From the NCBI RefSeq assembly GCF_014694385.1, contig NZ_JAAOCA010000003.1, positions 124,001 through 188,000 of the forward strand: a stretch of 64,000 bases of DNA. The letters are read 5' to 3'. Shown piece by piece: positions 10,201 through 17,771 of the stretch (position 1 is the stretch's first letter; each line of letters opens with the position of its first letter). The position numbers and the translations under genes are program-made. The DNA is from Pseudomonas typographi (GTDB taxonomy: Bacteria; Pseudomonadota; Gammaproteobacteria; Pseudomonadales; Pseudomonadaceae). The notes under the pieces are model-generated. The model did no database searches. It worked only from the letters and a program-made list of their open reading frames with translations, and was not told where the DNA came from.

Positions 10201-10920
10201 GGCACCCGCGTGGGCGTGGCCTTTGCCTACGGCACCGGCGGGGCTGGCGCGCGCTTGGGCGGCGGCGGGCAACAGGCGCAAATGGAGCTGTACCAGTTCA
10301 CCGTGTACGCCAGCCATCGCCTGGATGCCACCACCGAGTTCAGCGCCCATGCCGGTATGGGCCGCGACGCCAATGAAGGCCGCCGTACGCTGAACGTCGG
10401 GGGCGCCCTGGGCGAGGCGCAAAGCCGCTTCAGCAGCCAGGTATTGAACACCGGGGTGGCGCTGTCACAGCACTTCAGCGTCGGCGACAGCACCCGGGTG
10501 GTCCCCAGCCTCACCGGCGACTACCTGCGAATCCACGAGCCGGGCTATCACGAAGGCGGCCCGGCGGCGCTAAACCCCTTGCTGCTACAAGTGCAGGCGC
10601 GCAACAACGACCAACTGCTGCTGGGCTTCGACACACGCCTGAACCACGACCTGGCACCGGCCACCCAGATAAAAGCACGCCTGGGCGTGGCGTATGACGT
10701 GCTGCACCAGCCGAATGAAGTGACCGCCAGTTACGCCGCGGCGCCAAGCCAGCGCTTCACCACGCCGGGTGATGAGCTCGGCGCTTGGGTACTCTCTGCG
10801 GGCCTCGAATTCACCACCCGCCGCCGCGGCGGCACCGCGCTGTCGGTGTCGTGGAACGCCCAAACCCGCGGTGGCTATGACCAGCAAGTGGCGCTGCTGC
10901 AGCTGAGCCGGCCGTTTTAA
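7228..10920 (+). CDS. autotransporter (type Va) with repetitive beta-helix passenger
   Basis: 1230 residues from the ATG at 7228, preceded by AGGGGCGG. The frame upstream of this ATG lacks sensible coding character. After a basic N-region comes a signal peptide (ALALAVALAAAAPVARAACE). The passenger (to about residue 900) is built of imperfect 23-24-residue repeats with an NTGSI / NSGTL / NAGRI turn, typical of secreted right-handed beta-helices. The last ~270 residues are an autotransporter barrel (LWLTPFGAQLAPSQR onward) ending in LQLSRPF with the terminal Phe recognised by BamA. No protease or lipase motif is visible, so adhesion or surface-display roles are more likely. The gene ends tail to tail with the 10917 gene, the stop codons sharing TTAA. 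Confidence 0.88.
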   Translation: MGRLNLKGQGRRGASCESLQRCAVPTALALAVALAAAAPVARAACEASGNATLRTPITGPCNLVAPGTLSITQAGAVSSHGAPGVAVSGINGAVSILNAGTLSGAPGVAISDSQLRGGVVNYSAGVITGNAPSGSGVTVVDSRLAEGLVNNGSIQSGTSSGRGVSIESSIVGPLRNRGEIKAADYGLLVLESTVNGNVVNTGSIQATNGLAVTATKVEGDVASAGRLRGTARGLAVTSSKVAGTISTSGTVHGGTAAVRVAYSNVGGSLATHGTITSGYLGVELTNSTVAGGVSNSASITAPVGMLVNGRVAGDVANAGRISASSSGLGTYYATVRGALVNTGIISLQGGVVQTVGGQAALGVHDGSSVAGLFNSGTLLSEGRAAIQVNAATITRRGVRNLGGTVNGHVGIDVATATVAGGIINTGAIDALDNSEDSVGIRLASSQVAGGLANTGSVGGDYAALSLTDSTLSGDLRNSGTLTGLGAGIALQGTSVLAGNLLNSGSIHADGSGIRAIGATISGNLNNSGEVYGSDVGIDLNQTTLGGALLNSGTISSHTQALRVQGSALNGGISNTGSLDAPGGVMVGGSTLSTFYNGGRIQGGSDGVASFIDTQVTGNVINAGTLQGDSDTPSALLLQGSQVDGKVLNSGSVHGVNGISVIGSTLAGGLDISGAVLGDVAGGYAVYVDDTSEVPVLRLLGQDSALIQGSVRAPATDVEVPQGNTFTLQDGNRFEVASFSNQGTLAVAAQSADTETPHDAVATVQGDYTQGAAATLSTRVVDGQHYGRLVVTGTATLPSNAHLDVDVRNAGQLFNVSQLSDVISAGTLVSDGTYNVTSNSQLFTFSGIKDGNTVDLALAAKAADGVSAAVAGNASAQGAARVLDAQLASGQQSALAPYFASATSNAEVANAVQQSLPLTSTLPASQFLQAQLTDSLRDHLQAVGYTAAGAFTPAANGLWLTPFGAQLAPSQRSATPANVAGTLLGADALLSPGTRVGVAFAYGTGGAGARLGGGGQQAQMELYQFTVYASHRLDATTEFSAHAGMGRDANEGRRTLNVGGALGEAQSRFSSQVLNTGVALSQHFSVGDSTRVVPSLTGDYLRIHEPGYHEGGPAALNPLLLQVQARNNDQLLLGFDTRLNHDLAPATQIKARLGVAYDVLHQPNEVTASYAAAPSQRFTTPGDELGAWVLSAGLEFTTRRRGGTALSVSWNAQTRGGYDQQVALLQLSRPF

Positions 10921-11315
10921 GCAGGGGGCGCTGGCCACAGCGGGCACCGGTTCAGCAGGTGGTCGCCCAGCGCGCGCAAGCCCTGGCCCTGTGCCGGGGC
11001 GCTCAGCGTAGGCGCCGGGGCGCTGCCGCCAACCTCGTGCAGCCATTGCCCGGCCCGTGTCGCGGCCAGGGCGCACTGCGCCAAGGCCTGAGCAGCGAGC
11101 AGCGCCGCCTGCTGTTCACTGCTGCCGGCCAGGGCCAACAGCGCTTCGGCGGCCTGCAGTTCTACGCCGACTTCGCCCACCCGGCGCAGCAGGTAGGGAT
11201 CACGCCGCTCGCCGGCGGCGCCGCTACGCACCTGGGCCAGCGCCTGCTGCCAGGCGCCGCGGGCAACGGCCAGGCTGGCGGCCGCCTGGGCCAGTGTAGC
11301 CTGTGGGGTGCCCAT
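10917..11315 (-). CDS. orphan C-terminal domain related to SfnB-type dehydrogenases
   Basis: 132 residues from the ATG at 11315, one base after the stop of the binding-protein gene (TGAGATG), so probably translationally coupled. The segment DPYLLRRVGEVGVELQAAEA followed by ATRAGQWLHEVGGSAPAPTL matches by eye the C-terminal helical domain of the SfnB-like enzyme two genes upstream (DPFVLHTLGTMATQARAAEA ... ACLAVAQALFDVGGASTTLA). The N-terminal and middle (flavin-binding) domains are absent, and the usual conserved histidine/arginine stretch after VGGAS is lost. It could be a degenerate remnant, or a small partner or regulatory subunit. The open frame, start and coupling argue it is translated. 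Confidence 0.6.
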   Translation of the reverse strand: MGTPQATLAQAAASLAVARGAWQQALAQVRSGAAGERRDPYLLRRVGEVGVELQAAEALLALAGSSEQQAALLAAQALAQCALAATRAGQWLHEVGGSAPAPTLSAPAQGQGLRALGDHLLNRCPLWPAPPA

Positions 11316-11316
11316 C

Positions 11317-12966
11317 TCAGGGCTCCAACCAGGCATCGGCCAGGGACGAGTAAAACAGCAACGGCCCTTTGCGCAGCCCTTGCAGCTTGCTGGAGTAGAA
11401 ACCAAAGAATTTCAACTCCAACAGGTTCACCGACGGCACGTCGGTTTGCACCAGTTCCTGCATCTGGTCGATCAGCAGCTTGCGCTTGGCGACATCGCCC
11501 TCCTCCTGGATGCCCTCGATGATGCGGTCCATCTCTGGGTTCGAGTACCCCGAGTTATTGCTCGACGGCGTGCCGGGCTTGATGTTCTTGCTCCAAAAGC
11601 GCCGGGTCACGCCGATTTGCGGGTCGGGGTAGGCCGAATACCATTGCGAAACCGTGTCGAAGTCGTAGTCGGTGAACAGCCGGCGGATCATCGCCGCCAG
11701 CTCTAGGTTGATCAGTTCCATTTCCACGCCGATGTTCTTCAACTGCTGGCGCATGTACTCGGCCGCCCGCAGGTACACCTGCCCATACGACACCTCGGTC
11801 ACGTGGTTGATGCGCAGGCGCACACCATCGGCGCCGCGCGGGTAGCCGGCCTCGTCGAGCAGCTGTTCGGCTTTTTTCGGGTCGAAGTCATACTGCGGCA
11901 AGCCCGGCTTGAAGAACTGCTGTTGAAAGCTTGGCACGCAGCTTTGGGCGACGTCGGCCAGCCCATACCAAACGATATCGGCCAAGCCTTGGCGGTCGAT
12001 GGCGTGGGCGAAGGCCTTGCGTACGCGCAGGTCTTGAAAGGTTTTGCGGCGCAAGTTGAAATCGAAAAAGAACATCGGCGCCGGCACCTGCCACCCGGTG
12101 GTGTCCAGTTGCAGCGCAGGGTTCTGCTGCAGCCGCGCCACCTCGCTTTCCGGCACCGGGTTGTTGGCGGCGAACTGGATTTCGCCACTTTCCAGGGCCA
12201 CGGCGCGGGCGCCGGCGTCGGGAATCATCTTAAAGATGATCCGGTCCAGATAGGGTTTGCCGGCGTCCCAGTAGTCAGGGTTGCGCTCCAGCGTGACGTG
12301 GCTACCCCGCACCCACTCCTTGAACTTGAACGCCCCTGTCCCGACCGGCTTGCTGTTCCAGGGGTTGGTCAGCGGGTTGGTACCCTCGTACAGATGCTTG
12401 GGCACGATTTGGGTTTCAGTGCCGAACAGCGTGGCCCACAGCACTGGCGCGGGGCCGCTGAGGATGAACACCACGGTGTGCTCGTCGGGGATTTGCACAT
12501 CGGTGACCTTGGCCAGGTTCGAGGCGCCGCGCGGGTGGGTTTTCTTCACCACGTTGAGAATCGAATACTGCACATCGGCCGAGGTAAACGGTGTGCCATC
12601 GTGCCACTTCACCCCTTTGCGCAAGTGGAAGGTAATACGCTTGCCGTCTGCGGCCTCCTCCCAGGATTCAGCCAACTGCGGTTGTGGGCGGAACTGCGCG
12701 TCGTAGGTGACTAGGCCATCGAAAATGCTCGAGGAAATCACCACCGCCGGGCTTGAGATGTTGATCCCGGCCACCAGGCCGGCCGGCTCGGGGGTCACGT
12801 TGGCAAACAACGTGCCCCCCTTGACGATGGCCTGGCCACTGGCTTGGCCGGCCACTTCGTCGGCCAGCGCCGAGGGCAAAAAACCCGCCAGGGTCGCGGC
12901 ACCAGCGCCCACGCCAAGCAAGCGCAGGAACTGGCGGCGTTCAAGGTTGTATGTATCGGCACTCAT
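11317..12966 (-). CDS. peptide/opine-type ABC transporter substrate-binding protein (Tat-exported)
   Basis: 549 residues from the ATG at 12966. A twin-arginine signal (ERRQFLRLLGVGAGAATLAG) is followed by a family-5 solute-binding protein: ITFHLRKGVKWHDGTPFTSA is the DppA/OppA signature, and VGTGAFKFKEWVRGSHVTLE lies in the middle. It would deliver ligand to the DppBCDF-type permease encoded upstream in the same operon. It lies after the SfnB-type gene rather than beside the permeases. Dpp-like systems in Pseudomonas import many solutes other than peptides; operon context suggests an organosulfur compound. The 18-base gap to the upstream gene supports co-transcription. Confidence 0.85.
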   Translation of the reverse strand: MSADTYNLERRQFLRLLGVGAGAATLAGFLPSALADEVAGQASGQAIVKGGTLFANVTPEPAGLVAGINISSPAVVISSSIFDGLVTYDAQFRPQPQLAESWEEAADGKRITFHLRKGVKWHDGTPFTSADVQYSILNVVKKTHPRGASNLAKVTDVQIPDEHTVVFILSGPAPVLWATLFGTETQIVPKHLYEGTNPLTNPWNSKPVGTGAFKFKEWVRGSHVTLERNPDYWDAGKPYLDRIIFKMIPDAGARAVALESGEIQFAANNPVPESEVARLQQNPALQLDTTGWQVPAPMFFFDFNLRRKTFQDLRVRKAFAHAIDRQGLADIVWYGLADVAQSCVPSFQQQFFKPGLPQYDFDPKKAEQLLDEAGYPRGADGVRLRINHVTEVSYGQVYLRAAEYMRQQLKNIGVEMELINLELAAMIRRLFTDYDFDTVSQWYSAYPDPQIGVTRRFWSKNIKPGTPSSNNSGYSNPEMDRIIEGIQEEGDVAKRKLLIDQMQELVQTDVPSVNLLELKFFGFYSSKLQGLRKGPLLFYSSLADAWLEP

Positions 12967-12984
12967 CGAAGGGTATCCAGGCAA

Positions 12985-14184
12985 TCAATAGGAAAAGGTC
13001 AGCGGCGGTTCAGTACCGTTTACCCAGTAATCTCCCAGGGCGCGGTACTTGTAGGCCACCGGGTCGTGGGTGGTGTGGGTGCGGGCGTTACGCCAGTGGC
13101 GGTCGTGGTTGTGCCGGGCCAGGGTAGTGCTGGCACCGCCCACATCGAACAGCGCTTGCGCCACCGCCAGGCATGCCTGGGTGCTCACCGCCTTCGCCGC
13201 GGCCACCGCCAGCGAGGCTTCAAGGGCCAACTCGGTGGCCGCCGCCGCGCCGCTGAAACGCGCTTCGGCCGCCTGCGCCAGTTGGCTGCCGGCGTGTAAC
13301 GTCAACGCCTCGGCCGCCCGCGCCTGGGTCGCCATGGTGCCCAGGGTGTGCAGCACGAACGGGTCGTCTTGGGCTCGCTGCACACCGCTTTCCTTCACCG
13401 GGCGAATGCCTCGCCGCGCCCAGGCCAGTGCGTCGTCCAGCGCGGCCAAGGCAATGCCGGCATCGATGGCGCAATGGATAATCTGCGCGCTGGCCCCGCT
13501 GTGGTGGCGTTCGGTTTGCCAGCGTGCCATGGGCAACACCTCTTCGCTGAACACCACCACGTCGTCGAACAGCGTGGTGCCACTGGCCGTGCAGCGTTGG
13601 CCCAGGCCGTCCCAATCGTCGAGGCGGGTGACGCCGGCACGCGTGGCCGGCACCAGTGCAGCGACCATCTGCCCGTGTTCATCGACGGCGCGCACTTTCA
13701 GCACATCGGCGAACAGCGCCCCGGTGCAGTAGTGCTTGGTGCCGTTCAAGCGGTACTGGCCGCCTTGGCGAACCAACCCGGTAGCCACTTCGCCACGAAA
13801 CGCCCCGCCGCGCTCTGCCGCCGCCCCGCCGAACAACACGCCCGCGGCGGCTTGCGGCAAAAATTGCTGGTGCTGGGCGGGCGACCCCATCAAACGCAAG
13901 CGCTCGATAAACACAAAGTGCGACAAAAACGCCTGGGCCACGTTGGAGTCGCCACGGGCCAAGGTGATGAATAGCTGTGCCACATCCCGCCAGTCGCCGC
14001 CGGCACCACCGAACGCGCGGGGGATGTGCACGGTGCCCAGGCGCAACGCGCGGACCTGCTCGAATACCTCGAACGGCAGTTGCCGCTCGCGGTCCCGCGT
14101 GGCCGATTGTTCTGCAAGGCTGCGCGCGAGGGTATCGGCCCGCGCCAGTAACTCGGCTGGCGTGGCCACAGGGTTTGGGCTCAT
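12985..14184 (-). CDS. SfnB-family (acyl-CoA dehydrogenase fold) sulfur acquisition oxidoreductase
   Basis: 399 residues from the ATG at 14184, which has AGGAGGG six bases upstream and overlaps the preceding stop as ATGA. The three acyl-CoA-dehydrogenase domains are visible: N-terminal helices (LGTVHIPRAFGGAGGDWRDV), a beta domain (GTKHYCTGALFADVLKV; DDWDGLGQRCTASGTTLFDD) and a C-terminal helical domain (ALFDVGGASTTLARHNHDRH). The family includes DszC-like monooxygenases that use reduced flavin to oxidise sulfur heterocycles or sulfones, and SfnB proteins induced by sulfate limitation. No acyl-CoA dehydrogenase catalytic Glu can be assigned with confidence. With a flavin monooxygenase and importer in the same operon, a desulfurisation role is likely. 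Confidence 0.82.
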   Translation of the reverse strand: MSPNPVATPAELLARADTLARSLAEQSATRDRERQLPFEVFEQVRALRLGTVHIPRAFGGAGGDWRDVAQLFITLARGDSNVAQAFLSHFVFIERLRLMGSPAQHQQFLPQAAAGVLFGGAAAERGGAFRGEVATGLVRQGGQYRLNGTKHYCTGALFADVLKVRAVDEHGQMVAALVPATRAGVTRLDDWDGLGQRCTASGTTLFDDVVVFSEEVLPMARWQTERHHSGASAQIIHCAIDAGIALAALDDALAWARRGIRPVKESGVQRAQDDPFVLHTLGTMATQARAAEALTLHAGSQLAQAAEARFSGAAAATELALEASLAVAAAKAVSTQACLAVAQALFDVGGASTTLARHNHDRHWRNARTHTTHDPVAYKYRALGDYWVNGTEPPLTFSY

Positions 14185-15185
14185 ATCGCCCTCCTGGCAA
14201 GGTGAAGGGTTTGCACCTCGCCCGCCCCGGCCTGTGGGTGGTGGCACGCCACGCTGTGCCCTTGGGTTAGCGGCGCCAATGGGGGCTCGGTTTGCCGGCA
14301 CAGTGCGCTGGCATGTGGGCAACGGTCATGAAAGCGGCACCCGGCCGGCAGGTTGAATGGGCTGGGCGGGTCGCCTTCGAGCAGCGGAGTGTTGCGCAAG
14401 CGCCGCTCGCGTGGGTCGCGCCGCGGTACCGCGGCCAGCAACAAGCGGGTGTAGGGGTGCGCGGCGTGCTGCCACAGCGATGCCTTGGGCAATACTTCGA
14501 CCACCCGCCCCAGGTACATCACCGCGATACGGTCGGCGATGTGCTGCACCGCGCCGATGTCGTGGCTGATGAATACATAGGCCACCCCCAGGCGCTGCTG
14601 CAGGCTTTGCAGCAGGCTGATCACCTGGGCTTGCAGGCTGACGTCCAGCGCCGACACCGGTTCGTCGCAGACGATCAGCGCAGGCTCCGTGGCCAACGCC
14701 CGGGCGATGTTCAAGCGCTGGCGCTGGCCGCCGGAGAGCTGGTGCGGGTAACGCTGCATCAGGGTTTCCTCCAGCCCTACCTGGGCCAGCAACTGGCGGG
14801 CGCGTGCTTGCCGGCCCGCACGGTCGAGGCTGCTGTGCAGGCGTAATGGCCAGTCCAAAGCCAAGGCCGCACGCTGGCGCGGGTCCAACGCCCCGAGCGC
14901 GTCTTGGAAAATCATCTGGATCGCCCGGCGTAGCGGCTGCATCTGGCGCCGCGACAGCCCGGTCAGGGCCTGGCCCTGGTAGTAGATTTCGCCCGCAGTC
15001 ACGGCGGTGAGGCCCACCAAGGCTTTGCCCAGCGAGGTTTTGCCGCAACCGGATTCACCGATCACTGCCAGGGTTTCGCCACGCCGCACCGTGAGGCTCA
15101 CGCCATCGACCGCGGCCAGGCTGCCACGGGCGGTGTGGTAACGCACGTGCAGGTCGTTGACTTGCAACAAAGGGGTGTCGCTCAT
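14181..15185 (-). CDS. ABC transporter ATPase, DppF/OppF-like
   Basis: 334 residues from the ATG at 15185 (ATGA overlap with the preceding stop). Walker A is GESGCGKTS, the signature LSGGQRQR and Walker [10 protein letters not shown]; the C-terminal oligopeptide-transporter extension (GCRFHDRCPHASALCRQTEP) holds the cysteines that bind an iron-sulfur cluster in several DppD/F proteins. It pairs with the next ATPase to energise import through the two permeases. Five consecutive genes here overlap by four bases, so the transporter is clearly one translationally coupled unit. Confidence 0.9.
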   Translation of the reverse strand: MSDTPLLQVNDLHVRYHTARGSLAAVDGVSLTVRRGETLAVIGESGCGKTSLGKALVGLTAVTAGEIYYQGQALTGLSRRQMQPLRRAIQMIFQDALGALDPRQRAALALDWPLRLHSSLDRAGRQARARQLLAQVGLEETLMQRYPHQLSGGQRQRLNIARALATEPALIVCDEPVSALDVSLQAQVISLLQSLQQRLGVAYVFISHDIGAVQHIADRIAVMYLGRVVEVLPKASLWQHAAHPYTRLLLAAVPRRDPRERRLRNTPLLEGDPPSPFNLPAGCRFHDRCPHASALCRQTEPPLAPLTQGHSVACHHPQAGAGEVQTLHLARRAI

Positions 15186-15970
15186 ACTGGGCTTCCCACC
15201 GGTGGGCATGCCGCCAGTAGCTGGCGGGTATAGGGGTGCTGCGGCGCGTTGAACAGGTCCAGCACATCGCGCTGTTCAAGGCAGCGGCCATGGCGCATTA
15301 CCAATACCCGGTCGGCCATTTCCGCGACCACGCCCAGGTCATGAGTAATCAGCAGCAGGGCCAAGCCTGCTTCGGCTTGCAAGTCGGCCAGCAAGCGCAA
15401 GATCTGCGCTTGGATGGTCACGTCCAGCGCCGTGGTCGGTTCGTCGGCGATCAGCATCCGCGGCTCACCGGCCAGGGCCATGGCGATCACCACCCGTTGG
15501 CGCATGCCGCCGGAGAGCCGATGCGGGTATTCATCCAGGCGCCGTTGCGCCTCGGCGATACGCACCCGCTTGAGTAGCGCCAGGGCCCTGGCCCGCGCCT
15601 CGGCCCGGCTGACCGGGTGATGCAGGCGCACCGCCTCGGCAATTTGCTCGCCCACGGTCATCAGCGGGTTGAGCGCGGACAACGCATCCTGGAAGACCAT
15701 GCCGATACCGCCGCCACGCACCGCGCACAGCGCGTTTTCGCTCAGGCCGAGCAGGTTTTGCCCAGCAAACGCCAACTGCCGTGCGCGCACCTGCGCCTGG
15801 GCAGGCAACAGCCCGAGGATGGCAAAGCCGGTGGTGGATTTACCGCTGCCCGATTCCCCCACCAGGGCCAATGTTTGGCCGGCCTCCACGCTGAAACTCA
15901 AGTCGTCGACAGCGGGGTTCTGCTGGCCGGCATAACGCACGCACAGCCCCTCTACGCTCAGCACGCTCAT
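15182..15970 (-). CDS. ABC transporter ATPase, DppD/OppD-like
   Basis: 262 residues from the ATG at 15970, overlapping the permease stop as ATGA. Walker [10 protein letters not shown], signature LSGGMRQR, Walker B ADEPTTALD and the H-loop ITHDLG are intact. It is shorter than a typical DppD: it ends soon after the ATPase core ([18 protein letters not shown] in outline) and lacks the cysteine-bearing extension seen in its DppF partner. It should form the heterodimeric motor with the 14181 product. Confidence 0.88.
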   Translation of the reverse strand: MSVLSVEGLCVRYAGQQNPAVDDLSFSVEAGQTLALVGESGSGKSTTGFAILGLLPAQAQVRARQLAFAGQNLLGLSENALCAVRGGGIGMVFQDALSALNPLMTVGEQIAEAVRLHHPVSRAEARARALALLKRVRIAEAQRRLDEYPHRLSGGMRQRVVIAMALAGEPRMLIADEPTTALDVTIQAQILRLLADLQAEAGLALLLITHDLGVVAEMADRVLVMRHGRCLEQRDVLDLFNAPQHPYTRQLLAACPPVGSPV

Positions 15971-16791
15971 TGCAAGCCTCCACGGCGGGGGTTGAGCCAA
16001 TCATTGAGGGCGCCGCCGAGTAAGCCCAAGGCGGCCACCGTGAAAAAAATCGCCAGCCCAGGTAGCGCGGTCATGTACCAAGCGGTGCGCAACACGTCGC
16101 GCCCGGCGCCGATCATGCTGCCCCACGACACCACGTTAGGGTCGCTCAGGCCGAGAAACGCCAACGCGGCCTCGGTGAGAATCGCATGGCCCACCAGCAT
16201 CGCCAGCATGGCCAACACTGGCATCAACGCGTTAGGCAAAATATGCACCCAGAGGATGCGCGCTTCGCTCATGCCGATCACCCGGGCGGCCTGCACGAAC
16301 TCCATGCCGGCCAGGCGTTGCGCTTCGCCGCGGGCCAGCCGCGCGACATTGGGCCAGGCGGTGGCGGCGATCCCCAGCACCAGGGTGTCGACGCGCGGGC
16401 CAAGAATGATCACCAGCACCAGGGTGAAGATCAGCGACGGCATGATCTGGAACAGCTCAGTCACCCGCATCAGCAGGTTGTCGACCCAGCCGCCGAAGTA
16501 ACCGGCCAGGCAACCGATCGCCAGCCCCAGCAACGCGGTGCACACACCGGCTTCCAAGCCAATGCGCAGCGACACCCGCGCGCCATACACCAGCCCGCTC
16601 CACAGGTCGCGGCCGAGCATGTCGGTGCCCAGCCAGTGGGCCGCGTTCTGCCCTGGCCACAGGTACGGCCGCGCGACCATCGCCAGCGGGTCGCTGCCCA
16701 CCAGCACCGGCGCCGCCAATGCCGCGACGCCTATGGCCAGCAGGCACAGCGCGCCCAGCCACAGCGGGATAGACCGCCACGGCAGGTTCAT
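15967..16791 (-). CDS. ABC transporter permease, DppC-like
   Basis: 274 residues, start ATG at 16791 overlapping the preceding stop. One N-terminal membrane segment precedes the DppC signature GTDMLGRDLWSGLVYGARVS, followed by about five further membrane helices and the cytoplasmic coupling loop (EAQRLAGMEFVQAARVIGMS). The C-terminus GLLGGALNDWLNPRR is typical of DppC. It forms the channel with the DppB-like protein encoded just upstream. Confidence 0.9.
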   Translation of the reverse strand: MNLPWRSIPLWLGALCLLAIGVAALAAPVLVGSDPLAMVARPYLWPGQNAAHWLGTDMLGRDLWSGLVYGARVSLRIGLEAGVCTALLGLAIGCLAGYFGGWVDNLLMRVTELFQIMPSLIFTLVLVIILGPRVDTLVLGIAATAWPNVARLARGEAQRLAGMEFVQAARVIGMSEARILWVHILPNALMPVLAMLAMLVGHAILTEAALAFLGLSDPNVVSWGSMIGAGRDVLRTAWYMTALPGLAIFFTVAALGLLGGALNDWLNPRRGGLQ

Positions 16792-17771
16792 CGCCGGGCC
16801 CCGTGTTCAATGCGTGGGTCGAGCCAGCCATGCACGGCCTCGGTGAGCAAATTGACCACCACCACGAACAGCGACGTCACGAACAACAACCCCAACAGCA
16901 GGTTGATGTCGCGCGAAGACACCGCCGCCAGCGCCAATTGGCCCAACCCCGGCCAAGCGAACACGGTTTCCAGGGTGACGCTACCACTGAGCAAGGCGCC
17001 GAACTGTACGCCGGTGAGGGTCACCACCGGCACCAGTGCATTGGGCACTACGTGCCGCCATACCTGGCGGCGCCGGCTGCTGCCCTTGGCCCGGGCGGTG
17101 CGCACGAAATCCAGTTGGCTCACATCCCTGACCGCCTCATGCATCAAGCGGATGTACATGGCCAGGTAACTGAATGCCAGGCAACCCACCGGCATCACCA
17201 GGTGCACGGTCACATCCCGCAGGTAGGCCCAGCCGTGGGCGTCGCTACCCATGGTGTCCAGGCCGCTGGAGGGCAGCCAACCGAGCTTGAGGGTGAACAG
17301 CACCACGATCATCAGCCCCAGCCAGAACGCCGGCAAGGCGAAGCCTAGGGTGGCGAACAGGCCGATCAAGCGCCGCAGCCACCCTTGCCGGGTGGTGGCC
17401 GCGACCACCCCGAGCGCCGAGCCGAGCAGCACCGCCAGCAGCAGTGCCAAGCCCATCAACAGCAAGGTGGCCGCCAGCCGGTCGAAGATCAGCGACGCCA
17501 CCGAGGCGTTGTAACGAAACGACCAGCCGAGGTCGAAGGTGGCGACCTTTTTCACATAGGCTATGAATTGCGCCGGCAATGGCTGATCGTCGCCAAATTG
17601 GCTGCGCAATTGCGCCATGAATTCAGGCGTGGCCGCCCCGGCTTCGCCGGCGATCACATCGGCCATGTCTCCCGGCACCGCCTTGAGCAAAAAGAAGTTC
17701 AGCACCACCACCATCAACGCCACCGGCACTGCCTGGGCCAGGCGCCACAACGCCGCCTTCAGCGCCCTCAT
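16788..17771 (-). CDS. ABC transporter permease, DppB-like
   Basis: 327 residues, ATG at 17771 overlapping the monooxygenase stop. The N-terminal membrane helix (ALMVVVLNFFLLKAVPGDMA) and the following periplasmic segment with FGDDQPLPAQFIAYVKKVAT are the DppB pattern; the coupling loop is HEAVRDVSQLDFVRTARAKG, and the C-terminus is LDPRIEHGARR. First of the transporter genes in the operon, directly after the flavin monooxygenase. Confidence 0.9.
   Translation of the reverse strand: MRALKAALWRLAQAVPVALMVVVLNFFLLKAVPGDMADVIAGEAGAATPEFMAQLRSQFGDDQPLPAQFIAYVKKVATFDLGWSFRYNASVASLIFDRLAATLLLMGLALLLAVLLGSALGVVAATTRQGWLRRLIGLFATLGFALPAFWLGLMIVVLFTLKLGWLPSSGLDTMGSDAHGWAYLRDVTVHLVMPVGCLAFSYLAMYIRLMHEAVRDVSQLDFVRTARAKGSSRRRQVWRHVVPNALVPVVTLTGVQFGALLSGSVTLETVFAWPGLGQLALAAVSSRDINLLLGLLFVTSLFVVVVNLLTEAVHGWLDPRIEHGARR

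Noticed and set aside
10917..12984. Frameshift joining the orphan domain to the binding-protein gene
   Set aside because: The two encode unrelated folds, and the binding protein ends at its normal C-terminus, so this is not a split gene.
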